From Littorina saxatilis (Eukaryota > Mollusca > Gastropoda > Littorinimorpha > Littorinidae): DNA of 64,000 bases. The stretch lies in assembly GCF_037325665.1 (NCBI RefSeq), contig NC_090261.1, forward strand, positions 71,383,061 to 71,447,060, read 5' to 3'. Shown piece after piece: positions 1 through 20,761 of this stretch. Under the pieces are notes generated by a model. The model did not search any database, was not told the DNA's origin, and saw only the letters and a list, made by a program, of their open reading frames with translations. Both the position numbers and the translations under genes were made by a program. Position 1 is the stretch's first letter. The number at the start of each line of letters is the position of its first letter.

Positions 1-506
1 TATATGAGGCATCAGATGGACAGGAAGAAATTGCTATTCACAACACAATGAGTCACGTTCACATAAAATTTGAGCCCGGTCACTTTTATAGTTTCCGAGA
101 AAAGCCCAACGTTAAGTTGTGTGTTGCCGAACAGAAAAGGCTAGTTATCTCCCTTGTTTTTCTGATAACGTTCGTAAAAGGCTACAGATGTAAATACTTT
201 GATGTAAAGAATAATCCTACAAAGTTTCAATCACATCCGATGAACTTTGTCAAAGATATAAAATGTCTAATTTTTCCTTTGACGCTGACCTGTGACCTTG
301 AAAAAGGTCAAAGGTCAACAAAACCATCGTTAAAGTGTAGAGGTCATTGGAGGTCACGACTAAACAAAATATGAGCCCGATCGCTTTGATAGTTTCCGAG
401 AAAAGTCCAACGTTAAGGTGGTGTCTACGGACGGACGGCCGGACGGCCGGCCGGACAGACTAACACTGACCGATTACATAGAGTCACTTTTTCTCAAGTG
501 ACTCAA
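1..506 (+). mobile_element. Dispersed repeat family A, copy 1 (cut by window edge)
   Basis: This copy is nearly identical to copies at 3233-4200, 7561-8266 and 16256-16958; its 5' part lies outside the window. The 3' end is a perfect hairpin at 481-504: stem GAGTCACTT/AAGTGACTC with loop TTTCTC. Just inside lie GC-rich CCGG-type repeats (430-470). A 108-aa open frame is shared by copies but shows no recognisable domain and is probably a by-product of high copy identity. The copy carries AGGTCA half-sites as DR1 (286-298), DR1 (305-317) and DR4 (341-356). The family is non-autonomous and looks recent because copies differ at very few sites. It may be Helentron-like; the class is an inference. 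Confidence 0.75.
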
Positions 507-888
507 AAAAAAATTATAATTAGATAATTGGTCGGTGGAAAACTACAGGGGGGGCATCGTAAGCTTGCTTACGGTGGGCAAGGGAGCGAACTGGTAAGAG
601 TTAAAACATGATGACGCAAGTTGGGGGGGGGGGGGGGGGGAGGGATTGTCTTTAAAGGGAGGTTCGACTGTGAAATTGGAATGTAATTTTCAAACATTTC
701 AACACCTCTTTCCTGAATTTGTAACTGCTTTTAAAGCAAGTCAGATTCAATTGCTGTCAGGAGTCAGCCTAACCATTTTTACAATTTAATGACAGCAGTC
801 ATTTCCACATTACACGCATGAAGACTAGTCATTGGTTTTGAAATCCAGCATGCTGTCAGATGTAACATGAAGTAGTATTTTCTTTCAG
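507..888. other. DHX57 intron with poly-G tract
   Basis: Intronic sequence directly after repeat copy 1. It holds a poly-G run (about 625-641) followed by a short stretch resembling the right end of the poly-G/C inverted-repeat family seen at 2388-2555. No exon is seen before the acceptor at 887-888. Confidence 0.6.
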
Positions 889-3800
889 GCCAACTCAAAC
901 ACCAAGAACTGGAAGCTGATTTCAGCCATCTTGGTTGGAGCACTCTATCCCAATGTGGTGCAAGTCATGACTCCAGACAAACGCTTCAGCCAGAGCACAG
1001 GAGGTACGTGTACTTGAATGGGTTTGTGGTCTCACTCAAAAACGCTTGCAAATTATTTTGTATTGATATGACTATGCATGTTGACAATAATCAAAAATAA
1101 AAGAAAGGTTAGATTTTGGAATGTTTGATTATAGACAGAACGAAACATTCACTGGTAAACTATGTCAACCTTGTGATCTTTGTGTAGCGGATAGACATAC
1201 ATATAATACTGATAGTGAGAAAGAATAAGACAACCAAAATAATGAGACAAACAAAAGGAGAACTTAGCTCAGTAATGCGTTGACTCCTCCGCATCAAGAT
1301 GGCGAGAGTCAAAGACAAAAGGAACTACACAGAAACAAAATGGCGTCAAAGTCAAAAGCATGTTAGTGCATAACTGTTTTTAGTCAAATTCAAGAGGTAG
1401 AGGAAGAAAGACAGAGACATGTTGATTACTTGTGTCTGGTTGGAAAGCTAGTGTGGCCCCCAACTCTAAGATTCCATGGAACATATTTCTGATGTCTGAT
1501 TGTGCTTGATTTCAGGTGCTGTGGCCAAGGCCCCTAACGCAGATGAACTTCGCTTTGTTACAAAGTCAGACGGAAATGTAAGTTCTTGGCAAAATTAATT
1601 GTTGCTTGTACTTATCATTTTACATTGTCTATTATTGTTTTATGAGAGCATGTGAGTGTGTTGGTTATGGAAAGGTAACTCAGGAATGTTATTTGGCATC
1701 TACAGTGAAAAAGCTTGAAAGCCGAAACTTATTTCAGATTGCTGAAAACGGTGTTTTCATTTCAACAGAATTGTCATACTTTTTCAGAGTAGAGGAACAA
1801 TGATGCCAAGGTCTGCCCCAAACTTTTGAAAATTGACGAAACATCTATGGCCATTTTGACAATTTTGCTGAAGAAAATAAATCTTAGCTACATACCTGTA
1901 TTAAGTACTGTCTTCATATGTAAAATCATATTCGCAGACCCATATTTGCATACTCCACATGTTTTAGTAATTTAGCAGATAAGCAGATTTTAAATCTGTC
2001 AATAAAATACTGATTCTGTTGGACAAACAGTTACATTCCATGTGTGGATTTTTTGCAGGTGCATGTACATCCGTCTTCAGTCAACTTCCAGGTGCGTCAC
2101 TACGAGAACCCGTACCTGGTCTACCACGAAAAAGTCAAAACTAGCAAGGTAAGACTAAGAGACGTACATTATTTGTTGAAAACCCCCAAAGCCGGGGTGT
2201 TTCAAAATGACATCGTTGAAGGGTAGTACAAACACACCTATCAAAGTCATGAAGAGAATATTTTGTCTTCTATTCTGAGTGGAAGTTTGTTGTTTTAATC
2301 AAAAGTTTATAAGTCAGAACTAACTTGAATCCTCAAAAGAAAAAATGTACTGTAGTTTAAAGGCTTATGTCACTTACACTCCTATTCTACAGTGGAACTT
2401 TTTTTGAAGACCTTCAAAAATCTGAGATAATCAGGTCCTAAAAAGGAGGAAGTCAGGTGAATTTACAGAGGTTATAAAGAGAAAATCTGAAAAAGCAAGG
2501 GGGGGGGGGGGGGGGGTGTAAAGTTTGGGGGGTCTTAAAAGGGGGGTTCACTGTACAGTGGTACCTGCGATGAAAGGACTTCCTTGGGACAAGTTAAAAG
2601 TGTTCCTATATTACAGGTGGCCTGTCATGACAGGTATATTTTGGTCAAGATAATAGTCACAGGGACACCAGAAGGTGTCCTTTCATGGGAGGTGTCCACT
2701 CATCAGAGGGGCCTCACATTGCAGGTACCCCTGAATCTAGTTGCTTTGTTGGCATAGCATTTTATAAAGAGACTTGGTTCATTCCAGACAGTTGAATGTT
2801 GGCATAGCATTTTATAAAGAGACTTGGTCCATTCCAGACAGTTGAATGTTGGCATAGCATTTTATAAAGAGAGTTGGTCCATTCCAGACAGTTGAATGTT
2901 GGCATAGCATTTTATAAAGAGAGTTGGTCCATTCCAGACAGTTGAATGTTGGCATAGCATTTTATAAAGAGACTTGGTCCATTCCAGACAGTTGAATGTT
3001 GGCATAGCATTTTATAAAGAGAGTTGGTCCATTCCAGACAGTTGAATGTTGAACTGAACTGTCGTTGCAGGTGTACATTCGTGACTGCACCATGGTGTCA
3101 GTATACTCTTTGCTGCTGTTTGCTGGAAACCACATCTCCATCGACCTCGACCGGGGAAAGCTCATTCTGTCTGTCGATGATGGGTGGATTCGATTCCAGG
3201 CTTCTTCTGGCCAGGTAAGAATAATAATTTTATTGAGTCACTTGAGAAAAAGTGACTCTATGTAATCGGTCAGTGTTAGTCTGTCCGTCCGGCCGGCCGG
3301 CCGTAGACACCACCTTAACGTTGGACTTTTCTCGGAAACTATCAAAGCGATCGGGCTCATATTTTGTTTAGTCGTGACCTCCAATGACCTCTACACTTTA
3401 ACAATGGTTTTGTTGACCTTTGACCTTTTTCAAGGTCACAGGTCAGCGTCAAAGGAAAAATTAGACATTTTATATCTTTGACAAAGTTCATCGGATGTGA
3501 TTGAAACTTTGTAGGATTATTCTTTACATCAAAGTATTTACATCTGTAGCCTTTTACGAACGTTATCAGAAAAACAAGGGAGATAACTAGCCTTTTCTGT
3601 TCGGCAACACACAACTTAACGTTGGGCTTTTCTCGGAAACTATAAAANNNNNNNNNNNNNNNNNNNNNNNNNNNNNNNNNNNNNNNNNNNNNNNNNNNNN
3701 NNNNNNNNNNNNNNNNNNNNNNNNNNNNNNNNNNNNNNNNNNNNNNNNNNNNNNNNNNNNNNNNNNNNNNNNNNNNNNNNNNNNNNNNNNNNNNNNNNNN

Positions 3801-4786
3801 NNNNNNNNNNNNNNNNNNNNNNNNNNNNNNNNNNNNNNNNNNNNNNNTTTCAAGGTCACAGGTCAGCGTCAAAGGAAAAATTAGACATTTTATATCTTTG
3901 ACAAAGTTCATCGGATGTGATTGAAACTTTGTAGGATTATTCTTTACATCAAAGTATTTACATCTGTAGCCTTTTACGAACGTTATCAGAAAAACAAGGG
4001 AGATAACTAGCCTTTTCTGTTCGGCAACACACAACTTAACGTTGGGCTTTTCTCGGAAACTATAAAAGTGACCGGGCTCAAATTTTATGTGAACGTGACT
4101 CATTGTGTTGTGAATAGCAATTTCTTCCTGTCCATCTGATGCCTCATATAATATTCAGAACTGCGAAAGTGACTCGATCGAGCGTTTGCTCTTCTTGTTT
4201 TAATCATTATTGATTGAATCTTTTGTTTATCCTTGTTCTCTTGAATGGGTTTGCAAAACTAACATTTTTTCTGAAGAATTGGTATTCACTTCCGGGACAA
4301 CCTGTGTCTGGCCTGTCTGAAAACACCTCTGCGTGAGGGGTTTGGCTGGCAGCGCGGTGAAGATAAAGAGGGAACATTTTCTCTGCCCGCGCGGCAGCAA
4401 GCAGGATGTCTCTGAACTGTATTAGTACAAAAACACCAAGCAAGCAAACAAACAAAAGCCCCCAAACAACATCAAATCTACAGGCCCATTACCATTTTGA
4501 AACTTTCAGCTCATGCTGCCAGCTAATTGTGTGTAGTGTTCCAGTTTTCACTCCTTCAGTCATGGTAGTCTCCGTTTCGTTATATCTATAGGTTTGCTTG
4601 TATGGTTACCATTAACGCTTGTTTGATTTCTGTCTTGGCCAGGTGGCAGAGCTGCTAAAGGAACTGCGTGTGGAGCTGGACCAGCTGTTGGAAGACAAGA
4701 TCCAGAATCCCAACATGGACCTTTCCAACTGTCCTCGCGGCAGTCGCATCATCGACACCATTGTCACTCTCATCACAACTCAATGA
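889..4786 (+). CDS. DHX57: DHX57, C-terminal exons (5' part outside window)
   Basis: These are the last five coding exons of the DExH-box RNA helicase DHX57: 889-1003, 1516-1577, 2059-2148, 3071-3214 and 4643-4786 (stop TGA). All boundaries are AG/GT and phases agree. The exons encode 184 residues, the C-terminal OB-fold region after the helicase core. Diagnostic segments are ALYPNVVQV, ELRFVTKSDG, VHPSSVNFQVRHYENPYLVY, TMVSVYSLLLFAG, DDGWIRF and the terminal PRGSRIIDTIVTLITTQ; from memory they match vertebrate DHX57 closely and end at the same residue. The helicase motifs lie upstream of the window. The protein is expected to be a cytosolic or nuclear ATP-dependent RNA helicase of poorly known role. 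Oddities: intron 4 (2149-3070) ends with a 50-bp array touching the acceptor, intron 5 holds family A repeats and an assembly gap, and the terminal exon has decayed tandem copies downstream. Confidence 0.9.
2388..2555. mobile_element. Short TIR element with poly-G tract (family H)
   Basis: Inverted termini TACAGTGGAACTT at the left and GGGTTCACTGTA at the right bound 168 bp. The interior is a pair of mirrored phrases of the type TTGAAGACCTTCAAAAAT and GGTCTTAAAAGGGG with a long poly-G run at about 2499-2517. Related copies or halves lie near 620-680, 5708-5930, 12450-13353, 16196, 17060-17110, 22605-22955 and 53482-53668. It is a MITE-like, non-coding element; superfamily not assigned. Confidence 0.55.
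2553..2733. mobile_element. Short TIR element related to family H
   Basis: The segment begins ACAGTGGTACCTGCGATG and ends CACATTGCAGGTACCCCTG, giving imperfect inverted ends, and contains repeated GGTGTCC phrases. It abuts the previous element. MITE-like; classification is weak. Confidence 0.4.
2748..3047. repeat. 50-bp minisatellite, six units, at a DHX57 splice acceptor
   Basis: Exactly six 50-bp units beginning GTTGGCATAGCATTTTATAA differ by only a few substitutions (GACTTGG/GAGTTGG, GGTTC/GGTCC). The array stops 23 bp before the AG at 3069-3070. Each unit contains TTCCAGACAG, so each adds AG dinucleotides and branch-point-like sequence upstream of the true acceptor. Confidence 0.9.
3233..4200 (-). 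mobile_element. Dispersed repeat family A, copy 2, containing an assembly gap
   Basis: On the minus strand the copy starts at 4200 with AAACAAGAAGAGC and ends at the GAGTCACTT hairpin (3236-3260). It sits in the DHX57 intron 3215-4642. The sequence left of the gap (about 3429-3647) is repeated right of it (3848-4066), so the locus holds two partial copies in tandem, or one copy with an internal duplication, or a mis-joined assembly. Confidence 0.75.
3648..3847. other. Assembly gap (200 N)
   Basis: Exactly 200 N bases lie inside a dispersed repeat whose flanks duplicate each other. The round length suggests a placeholder and not a measured distance. Confidence 0.95.
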
Positions 4787-5655
4787 TAATTGTTCACTGT
4801 AGTACTTGCGTCTTTGTGCTCATCAAAACACACAGACCCTTTTGAGAATATATTTGTGTTGTGACAATACGAACAGAGCTGTTGCTTTCCGCTGGAAGGA
4901 GTAAGGGCTGGGACTCAAACCCTGAACCTTCCACAGAAGGGTGTGGTCTCAACCACTCAGCCATTGCTGCCCGTCCACATGGATCTGATCTGCTGTCCTT
5001 GTGGCAGTCACATCAATGTCACCATAGTCACTCTTTTCACAACACAATAATACTGTAGCACTTGTACTTACCTTTGTGTCCTGATAATATGAAGGAGAAC
5101 TGGTACTGGTGTCGGTTGTGGCGTTACGGGTGCCTACAGATCTGATCTATTGTCCTTGTGGCAGTGTCATCATCGACACCATTGTCAAACTCATTACAAC
5201 ACAGTGATATTGTACTGCTTACCTCTATGTCTTAACTAGTACTGGTGGACGTGTCAGTTGTAGCATGCAGGGTAGCTGCAGAATTACAGCATTGGTCTGA
5301 GAAGCTGTCCTCATAGCAGCTGTATCATTGAAGCTATCTTTACTGTCATCACAACACAATGATACTTTGTTCAATTGTTAAGATGACATAAAAAAGGTTA
5401 TTGTTGACATTGGATAGTGGTACATAGGACAAGATCCACAAACCAGCATGGATCTGGGACCAACTGTTAGAGGACAAGATCCAAAATCCCAACATGGATC
5501 TTTTCACCTGTGCTCGGGGCAGTCGCATCATTGACACCATCATCACAACACAGTGATACTGTACATATTACATGTACTTACCTCTTTGTGTTGCCAAAAT
5601 GAAGAGAACCTAAACTGTGAGGAAAAGATCTTCCAATGTAAAAATGTGTAATAAA
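4787..5655 (+). other. DHX57 3' UTR region with ghost copies of the terminal exon
   Basis: After the stop, four diverged copies of the end of the last coding exon follow in tandem. Using the PRGSR-coding anchor (4731 in the true exon), equivalents lie near 4995, 5152, 5307 and 5510; spacings are 264, 157, 155 and 203 bp. The last copy (about 5445-5556) is the best: it keeps the CAACTGTTAGAGGACAAGAT stretch through to ATCACAACACAGTGA. A candidate poly(A) signal AATAAA lies at 5650-5655. Whether the transcript spans all of this is not known. Confidence 0.7.
4897..4983 (-). repeat. tRNA-like SINE head in the DHX57 3' region
   Basis: Read on the minus strand it contains GGCTGAGTGGTTGAGACC (A-box-like, Ser/Leu type) and GGTTTGAGTCCC (B-box-like). 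It lies between the first and second exon-derived units and accounts for the extra ~107 bp in that interval, so it inserted after the tandem array formed. Confidence 0.55.
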
Positions 5656-5707
5656 GTAGGGACATTTACCTGACTACAGATCCATGAATCATGCTTGCAC
5701 ATATACT

Positions 5708-5930
5708 GTAAACAGTGGAACCATCCTTTTCAGCCCCCCCCCCCCCCCCCCCCATCAAAAATAAAAAAATCCTCCCCCCCCCCCCCAAAAAAAAAGACTT
5801 TCTCGTTTTCAATACCTGGGTTGTTTTTTTTTGATGTTCTGTTCATGAGCCTTTATAAAATTACCTCCATTTTCAGACTCCTTCCTTTATAAAACCTGAG
5901 TTTCTTAGATTTTTGGAGGTCTTAAAGGCG
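5708..5930. mobile_element. Decayed family H element with poly-C tracts
   Basis: Starts with ACAGTGGAACCATCC, followed by two poly-C runs (about 5735-5753 and 5774-5787), and ends with TTTTTGGAGGTCTTAAAGG. This is the family H pattern with a decayed right end. Confidence 0.4.
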
Positions 5931-7560
5931 AAGATCGGGAGGAATTTTTCTGCGAGTATGAAGATTTGATTAATGACCTCCAGATGCACAACTGACACTC
6001 ACACCCTCTATCCAAGAAGTCTCTGGAACTGTTTAGATGAGCGAACGACGAAGAAGAAGAAGATAAGCAGTAGTATGGTGGTATCTCTGATTACTGGACC
6101 GAGAAAAAAGGGGAAGTCACTGTTTCGTTCACTTTCGTGTCTTCGTGTGAAATTGGAGACGGCCTGTAAATTAGCCTGTGGGCATAGGGAAGCTGGGTGT
6201 TGATAACTAATGATAACAGACTTGGAGGAACGCGTCGCTGTAGCACATTGCAGACATTCTTTCAAAACTGCGGCTTTAAGAGGATGTTTCACTGAAGTTG
6301 TTTTAAAATCAAAATTATTTTTACGTGATCAGAATGGTGCATGCGTGTTTTAATTGTTCTTATTTTTGAGTATGGCTGAAGGGGTTAATAATAAAAAAAT
6401 ATTTAAATAACTTTTATCTGATAAACAGCTTTGTTGGCAAGGTATGTGTAATCTTAAGTAATTTATTGACAGCTTGATGATGATTTTGTACGTACTAGGC
6501 GTTGTTTAGCATTATTTTTTCAGCATGTATGTATTTATTTTTACCTGTCAGTATGATTAATGTTATAAATGTGCCTCTGCCGTTTGCTTGTCACTTGAGT
6601 GCCAGTAGTACATGTACTTTAAAAAAAAAGTTTTTTTACACTGCTTGTTGCTTCACATTACATATTTTGTGAAAGAAATGGATTAAGTTTGCACTGAAGT
6701 TTAGTTAGTAATGATTTGCCAGAATCTCCATGATTTTATTACTTTTGAAACCAGTATATATGTACATTGAAATGCTCCTTTTAAGGCCTTAAAAATCTGA
6801 AAAATCCCAGTCTGTAAAAGGAGGGGTCATATGGAGGTCTGTTGCATGTGAAAGAATGCATGCTTGTGTTTGAAGTAACAGTCAACAGTTGTATGTCCAT
6901 CATAGAGTCTTATCCTAAAGATAAAGTGCTTGACACTATATGTTATTTCTTTCTTTCTTTTTAAATATTATTTGTTAAAGGCTGCCATACTTGTAGCATT
7001 CATTAATTAATTCAAATTACATGTGCCAATAATGTTATAAAACTGTACCTAAGGGGATATAATAACGATTGGCTGTAGCTTTCGAACATAGAACAAATTA
7101 TTTCAGTATTGCAAAGTGGTGTTGATAGTGTCGAATGTAAACAGAACAGTCTCAAACGCCATCTTTGGTTTACGAAACGTCACGAAGTGACGTCAACGGG
7201 CTAAAAATAGCCCAAGTCCTGGAGAACTGTTGCTAAACAATGCAATAAAGAATTAATTATTTTTCGTAATTGGTAAGGACTTCAAACCTAAAACTTTGCA
7301 GGAAGCTTAATTTATACATCCCCGCAATGATGGGAAAAGCCCTGGAAGTAATTAAACTAATTAAATAGGACTATGTCAGCCTTTAACATGAGGCTGATTT
7401 GCTTCGTGAGCTGCGAAGAGAGACACAGAGAACAAGACGTTTAGAATGTGACGAGTGAACTGAGATTAATTTATGATGGTAGTAGCATTGTTGCAGTTAT
7501 GCATGTGTGTTTCTGGACTATGTGTGTCATGCTTTAAAAGAAATCATAAATGAAAAACAT
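5931..7560. other. Intergenic sequence, no gene seen
   Basis: AT-rich spacer between DHX57 and the next repeat. I see no exon-like frame with splice sites. A family H half-copy is likely near 6770-6840. Nothing else is supportable. Confidence 0.5.
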
Positions 7561-8266
7561 AAACAAGAAGAGCAAACGCTCGATCGAGTCACTTTCGCAG
7601 TTCTGAATATTATATGAGGCATCAGATGGACAGGAAGAAATTGCTATTCACAACACAATGAGTCACGTTCACATAAAATTTGAGCCCGGTCACTTTTATA
7701 GTTTCCGAGAAAAGCCCAACGTTAAGTTGTGTGTTGCCGAACAGAAAAGGCTAGTTATCTCCCTTGTTTTTCTGATAACGTTCGTAAAAGGCTACAGATG
7801 TAAATACTTTGATGTAAAGAATAATCCTACAAAGTTTCAATCACATCCGATGAACTTTGTCAAAGATATAAAATGTCTAATTTTTCCTTTGACGCTGACC
7901 TGTGACCTTGAAAAAGGTCAAAGGTCAACGAAACCATCGTTAAAGTGTAGAGGTCATTGGAGGTCATGACTAAACAAAATATGAGCCCGATCGCTTTGAT
8001 AGTTTCCGAGAAAAGATATAAAATGTCTAATTTTTCCTTTGACGCTGACCTGTGACCTTGAAAAAGGTCAAAGGTCAACGAAACCATCGTTAAAGTGTAG
8101 AGGTCATTGGAGGTCACGACTAAACAAAATATGAGCCCGATCGCTTTGATAGTTTCCGAGAAAAGTCCAACGTTAAGGTGGTGTCTACGGACGGCCGGCC
8201 GGACGGCCGGCCGGACAGACTAACACTGACCGATTACATAGAGTCACTTTTTCTCAAGTGACTCAA
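7561..8266 (+). mobile_element. Dispersed repeat family A, copy 3 (complete ends)
   Basis: This is the clearest full-length copy, 706 bp. It starts AAACAAGAAGAGCAAACGCT (GAGC-AAAC-GCTC mini-hairpin), followed by GAGTCACTT at 7588, and ends with the GAGTCACTT-TTTCTC-AAGTGACTC hairpin (8241-8264). About 150 bp of the interior is duplicated in tandem (from about 7863 and again from about 8013), so the receptor-like motifs occur twice: DR1 7896-7908, DR1 7915-7927, DR4 7951-7966, then 8046-8058, 8065-8077 and 8101-8116. It lies about 1 kb upstream of the ATP6V1D start codon. Confidence 0.8.
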
Positions 8267-8301
8267 AAATACATCAAGAAAAAAATTGTTCAGAATTATA
8301 T

Positions 8302-8348
<47 letters not shown>
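8302..8348. repeat. (GT)n microsatellite
   Basis: Pure GT run of about 46 bp directly after family A copy 3. Confidence 0.95.
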
Positions 8349-8350
<2 letters not shown>

Positions 8351-8718
8351 AGCTACCAACTGTTACCCTTATAGCGTAGCATGCTACGTTTTAATACAAA
8401 TTGCTACATTGTTACGCCAAGCTTAAAATTGCTACGTTCGAACAAATAATCTCAAGCATGCAACATTTCTCTTTCTTGTATATCCTGGTACGCAATTCTG
8501 CTTCTCACTCTGTATAGCGGTTAGAATATGGTTAATAAATCATTGTCCACACTGAAAAGTGACAGTGCATTATTATGTTCCTGCTTTCTAAATAAACTTT
8601 TTTTTAAATACATGTTAATTCTTAAATGCAGATGTACTTAAATACATTTTAGACAATGCTATGCTGAAAATTAAAAAAAAATCTAAATTGTTACACGCCT
8701 TCACAAGGGTTGTCAGGG

Positions 8719-8720
<2 letters not shown>

Positions 8721-8786
<66 letters not shown>
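8721..8786. repeat. (GT)n/(GA)n microsatellite
   Basis: A short GT run passes into about 56 bp of pure GA. Confidence 0.95.
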
Positions 8787-8789
<3 letters not shown>

Positions 8790-9186
8790 TCCCTGAGCCA
8801 TGACAGGCTTTGAGAGCAGGTTTCAAAACCATACGTTCAGATTTCATGAAAACTGTTCAGTAGTTTCAAGCTTCTCGAAAGGAGATAACCTTTATAAGCA
8901 AGTATGCCAGAAACTTAACTGCTGTAGTATAGTAGCAAAGACTGTCACAGTAGTGTACTCTAGATAGTGTAGTGTACTCTAGTCTCTGGTAGTAGTGGTA
9001 GGAATAGTATGCATGGGCATATGACCTATACCATACGACCTTTCGAAGACTTTGACAAGACAATGTGAAAATAAGTCGTTGTAGTTCTAATGTTTTCTTC
9101 GAATGCAGAATGAGATCTTTCACTTACATAAGTAGCAGACGACACTTTCTGCTAAAGAAGGGAGATGATTCTAATGGCTGGATTTG

Positions 9187-9208
9187 GTCACATGACGCAT
9201 CACATGAT
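9187..9208. promoter_or_regulatory. Two CLEAR/M-box-like E-boxes just upstream of the ATP6V1D start codon
   Basis: GTCACATGAC (9187-9196) differs by one base from the TFEB CLEAR consensus GTCACGTGAC, and ATCACATGAT (9199-9208) contains the MITF/TFE core TCACATGA. V-ATPase subunit genes are known TFEB/MITF targets in vertebrates. The sites lie 15-37 bp upstream of the ATG. Regulation here is inferred. Confidence 0.4.
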
Positions 9209-9223
9209 CATCCAAAAATCAAC

Positions 9224-19549
<10,326 letters not shown>

Positions 19550-20564
19550 TCGAGACAGCGTAGCAGCTCACATAGTGACCATTCCATGGAACGAGATTTT
19601 GTGATGAAGTACTGCAAGTTCAGAGTATGTGAATTGTTGAATAGGTCTGCTAATAATGAAATAACCCAAAGGAGAAAAAGCAAAACAAAACAAAATGTGC
19701 ATCAGAACAGAAAAATAAATACAGTTAAAAAAAATAAGATAAAAAGACCAAAAAACATTTGTTCAATGACAGCCCTACAGTTGTTATTGACTTATAGTGG
19801 CGAATGAACATGGGATATTTAGCACTACTATTGGTGAATGAAAATGGAATGTTTAGCACTACTTTTGGTGAACGAAAATGGGATATTTAGCCGAGTTTCA
19901 GATTCATAGTTTCAGGAAGAAATGAGCTGTTGGAAAATGTCTTCGCAGTTCTTTGTGTAGCACATGTTTCTTCTGTACAAACACAGTAGTTCTATGTGAG
20001 TTCTCAGACACAGTAGTCTGTTTAATGTTAATAGGTGTAGATAATACTGTATGTGTTTTGAAATGCAAGAGTCGTTTTTATTCTTATTTTGACTGCATTT
20101 ATCTGTGATTGGTAAACGTGCTTAGGGAATGAGTGAATGTTGGGATCTGTCTGCTCCAAAACTGTTGGAAACAAAACAAAAATTTACCTGTTTTATTCTT
20201 TTTCAATTGTTGATGTTTGTATGTGGGGTTGCAAGTTGAGAAATGCATGTAGGTGTGTAGGGTGAGGGGAGAAAGGTTGTCGGAGGGAACATTGAGACTA
20301 GTGTCAACATTCTCGTCAACATTATTAGGGATGATGCATACATACTGTATGATAATCCGATTACACAAGACACCCCTACCACCTTTCTTGGTTTTATAAT
20401 GTTGTCGAGTTTAATAGAAATTTTGTTGCTAATTGTGTAAATGAATTTTCGTGTCTAGTCTGTAATAATTATGGCAGTTTGAATTGGCGGTTTATGTTGC
20501 TGTGCACATGCGACTGTTTGTGAGATATAGTTGAATTGTTTATGTAAGTTCTCTCATGAAAATC

Positions 20565-20570
20565 AATAAA
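20565..20570 (+). terminator. ATP6V1D poly(A) signal
   Basis: AATAAA about 1,015 bp after the ATP6V1D stop, the first canonical hexamer in a convincing 3' end context. Confidence 0.6.
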
Positions 20571-20755
20571 ACTGCTAAAAATCTCTGTATAATTTTCTTG
20601 GCCTGTCCCGCTGCTAATGATCCGCTAAATGTTTGACTGTTCTTTGCAACAAACTGGTTGCATTCTTTCTCTCATCTACACACATACACATTTGGATGAC
20701 TTCTCGGAAGGTATCTAGAAATCTGACTGAAGCCAGCACATTTAATTGCATTTCA

Positions 20756-20761
20756 TTTATT
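20756..20761 (-). terminator. Candidate arpin poly(A) signal
   Basis: TTTATT on the plus strand reads AATAAA on the minus strand. It lies about 980 bp downstream of the arpin stop; the two convergent genes would end roughly 170 bp apart. Confidence 0.4.

Noticed and set aside
48-374. 108-aa frame MSHVHIKFEPGHF... repeated in several copies (also 7658, 16861 and 4103 on either strand)
   Set aside because: It recurs only because family A copies are almost identical. It has no domain or start context, parts of both strands are open, and the frame crosses the DR motif cluster.
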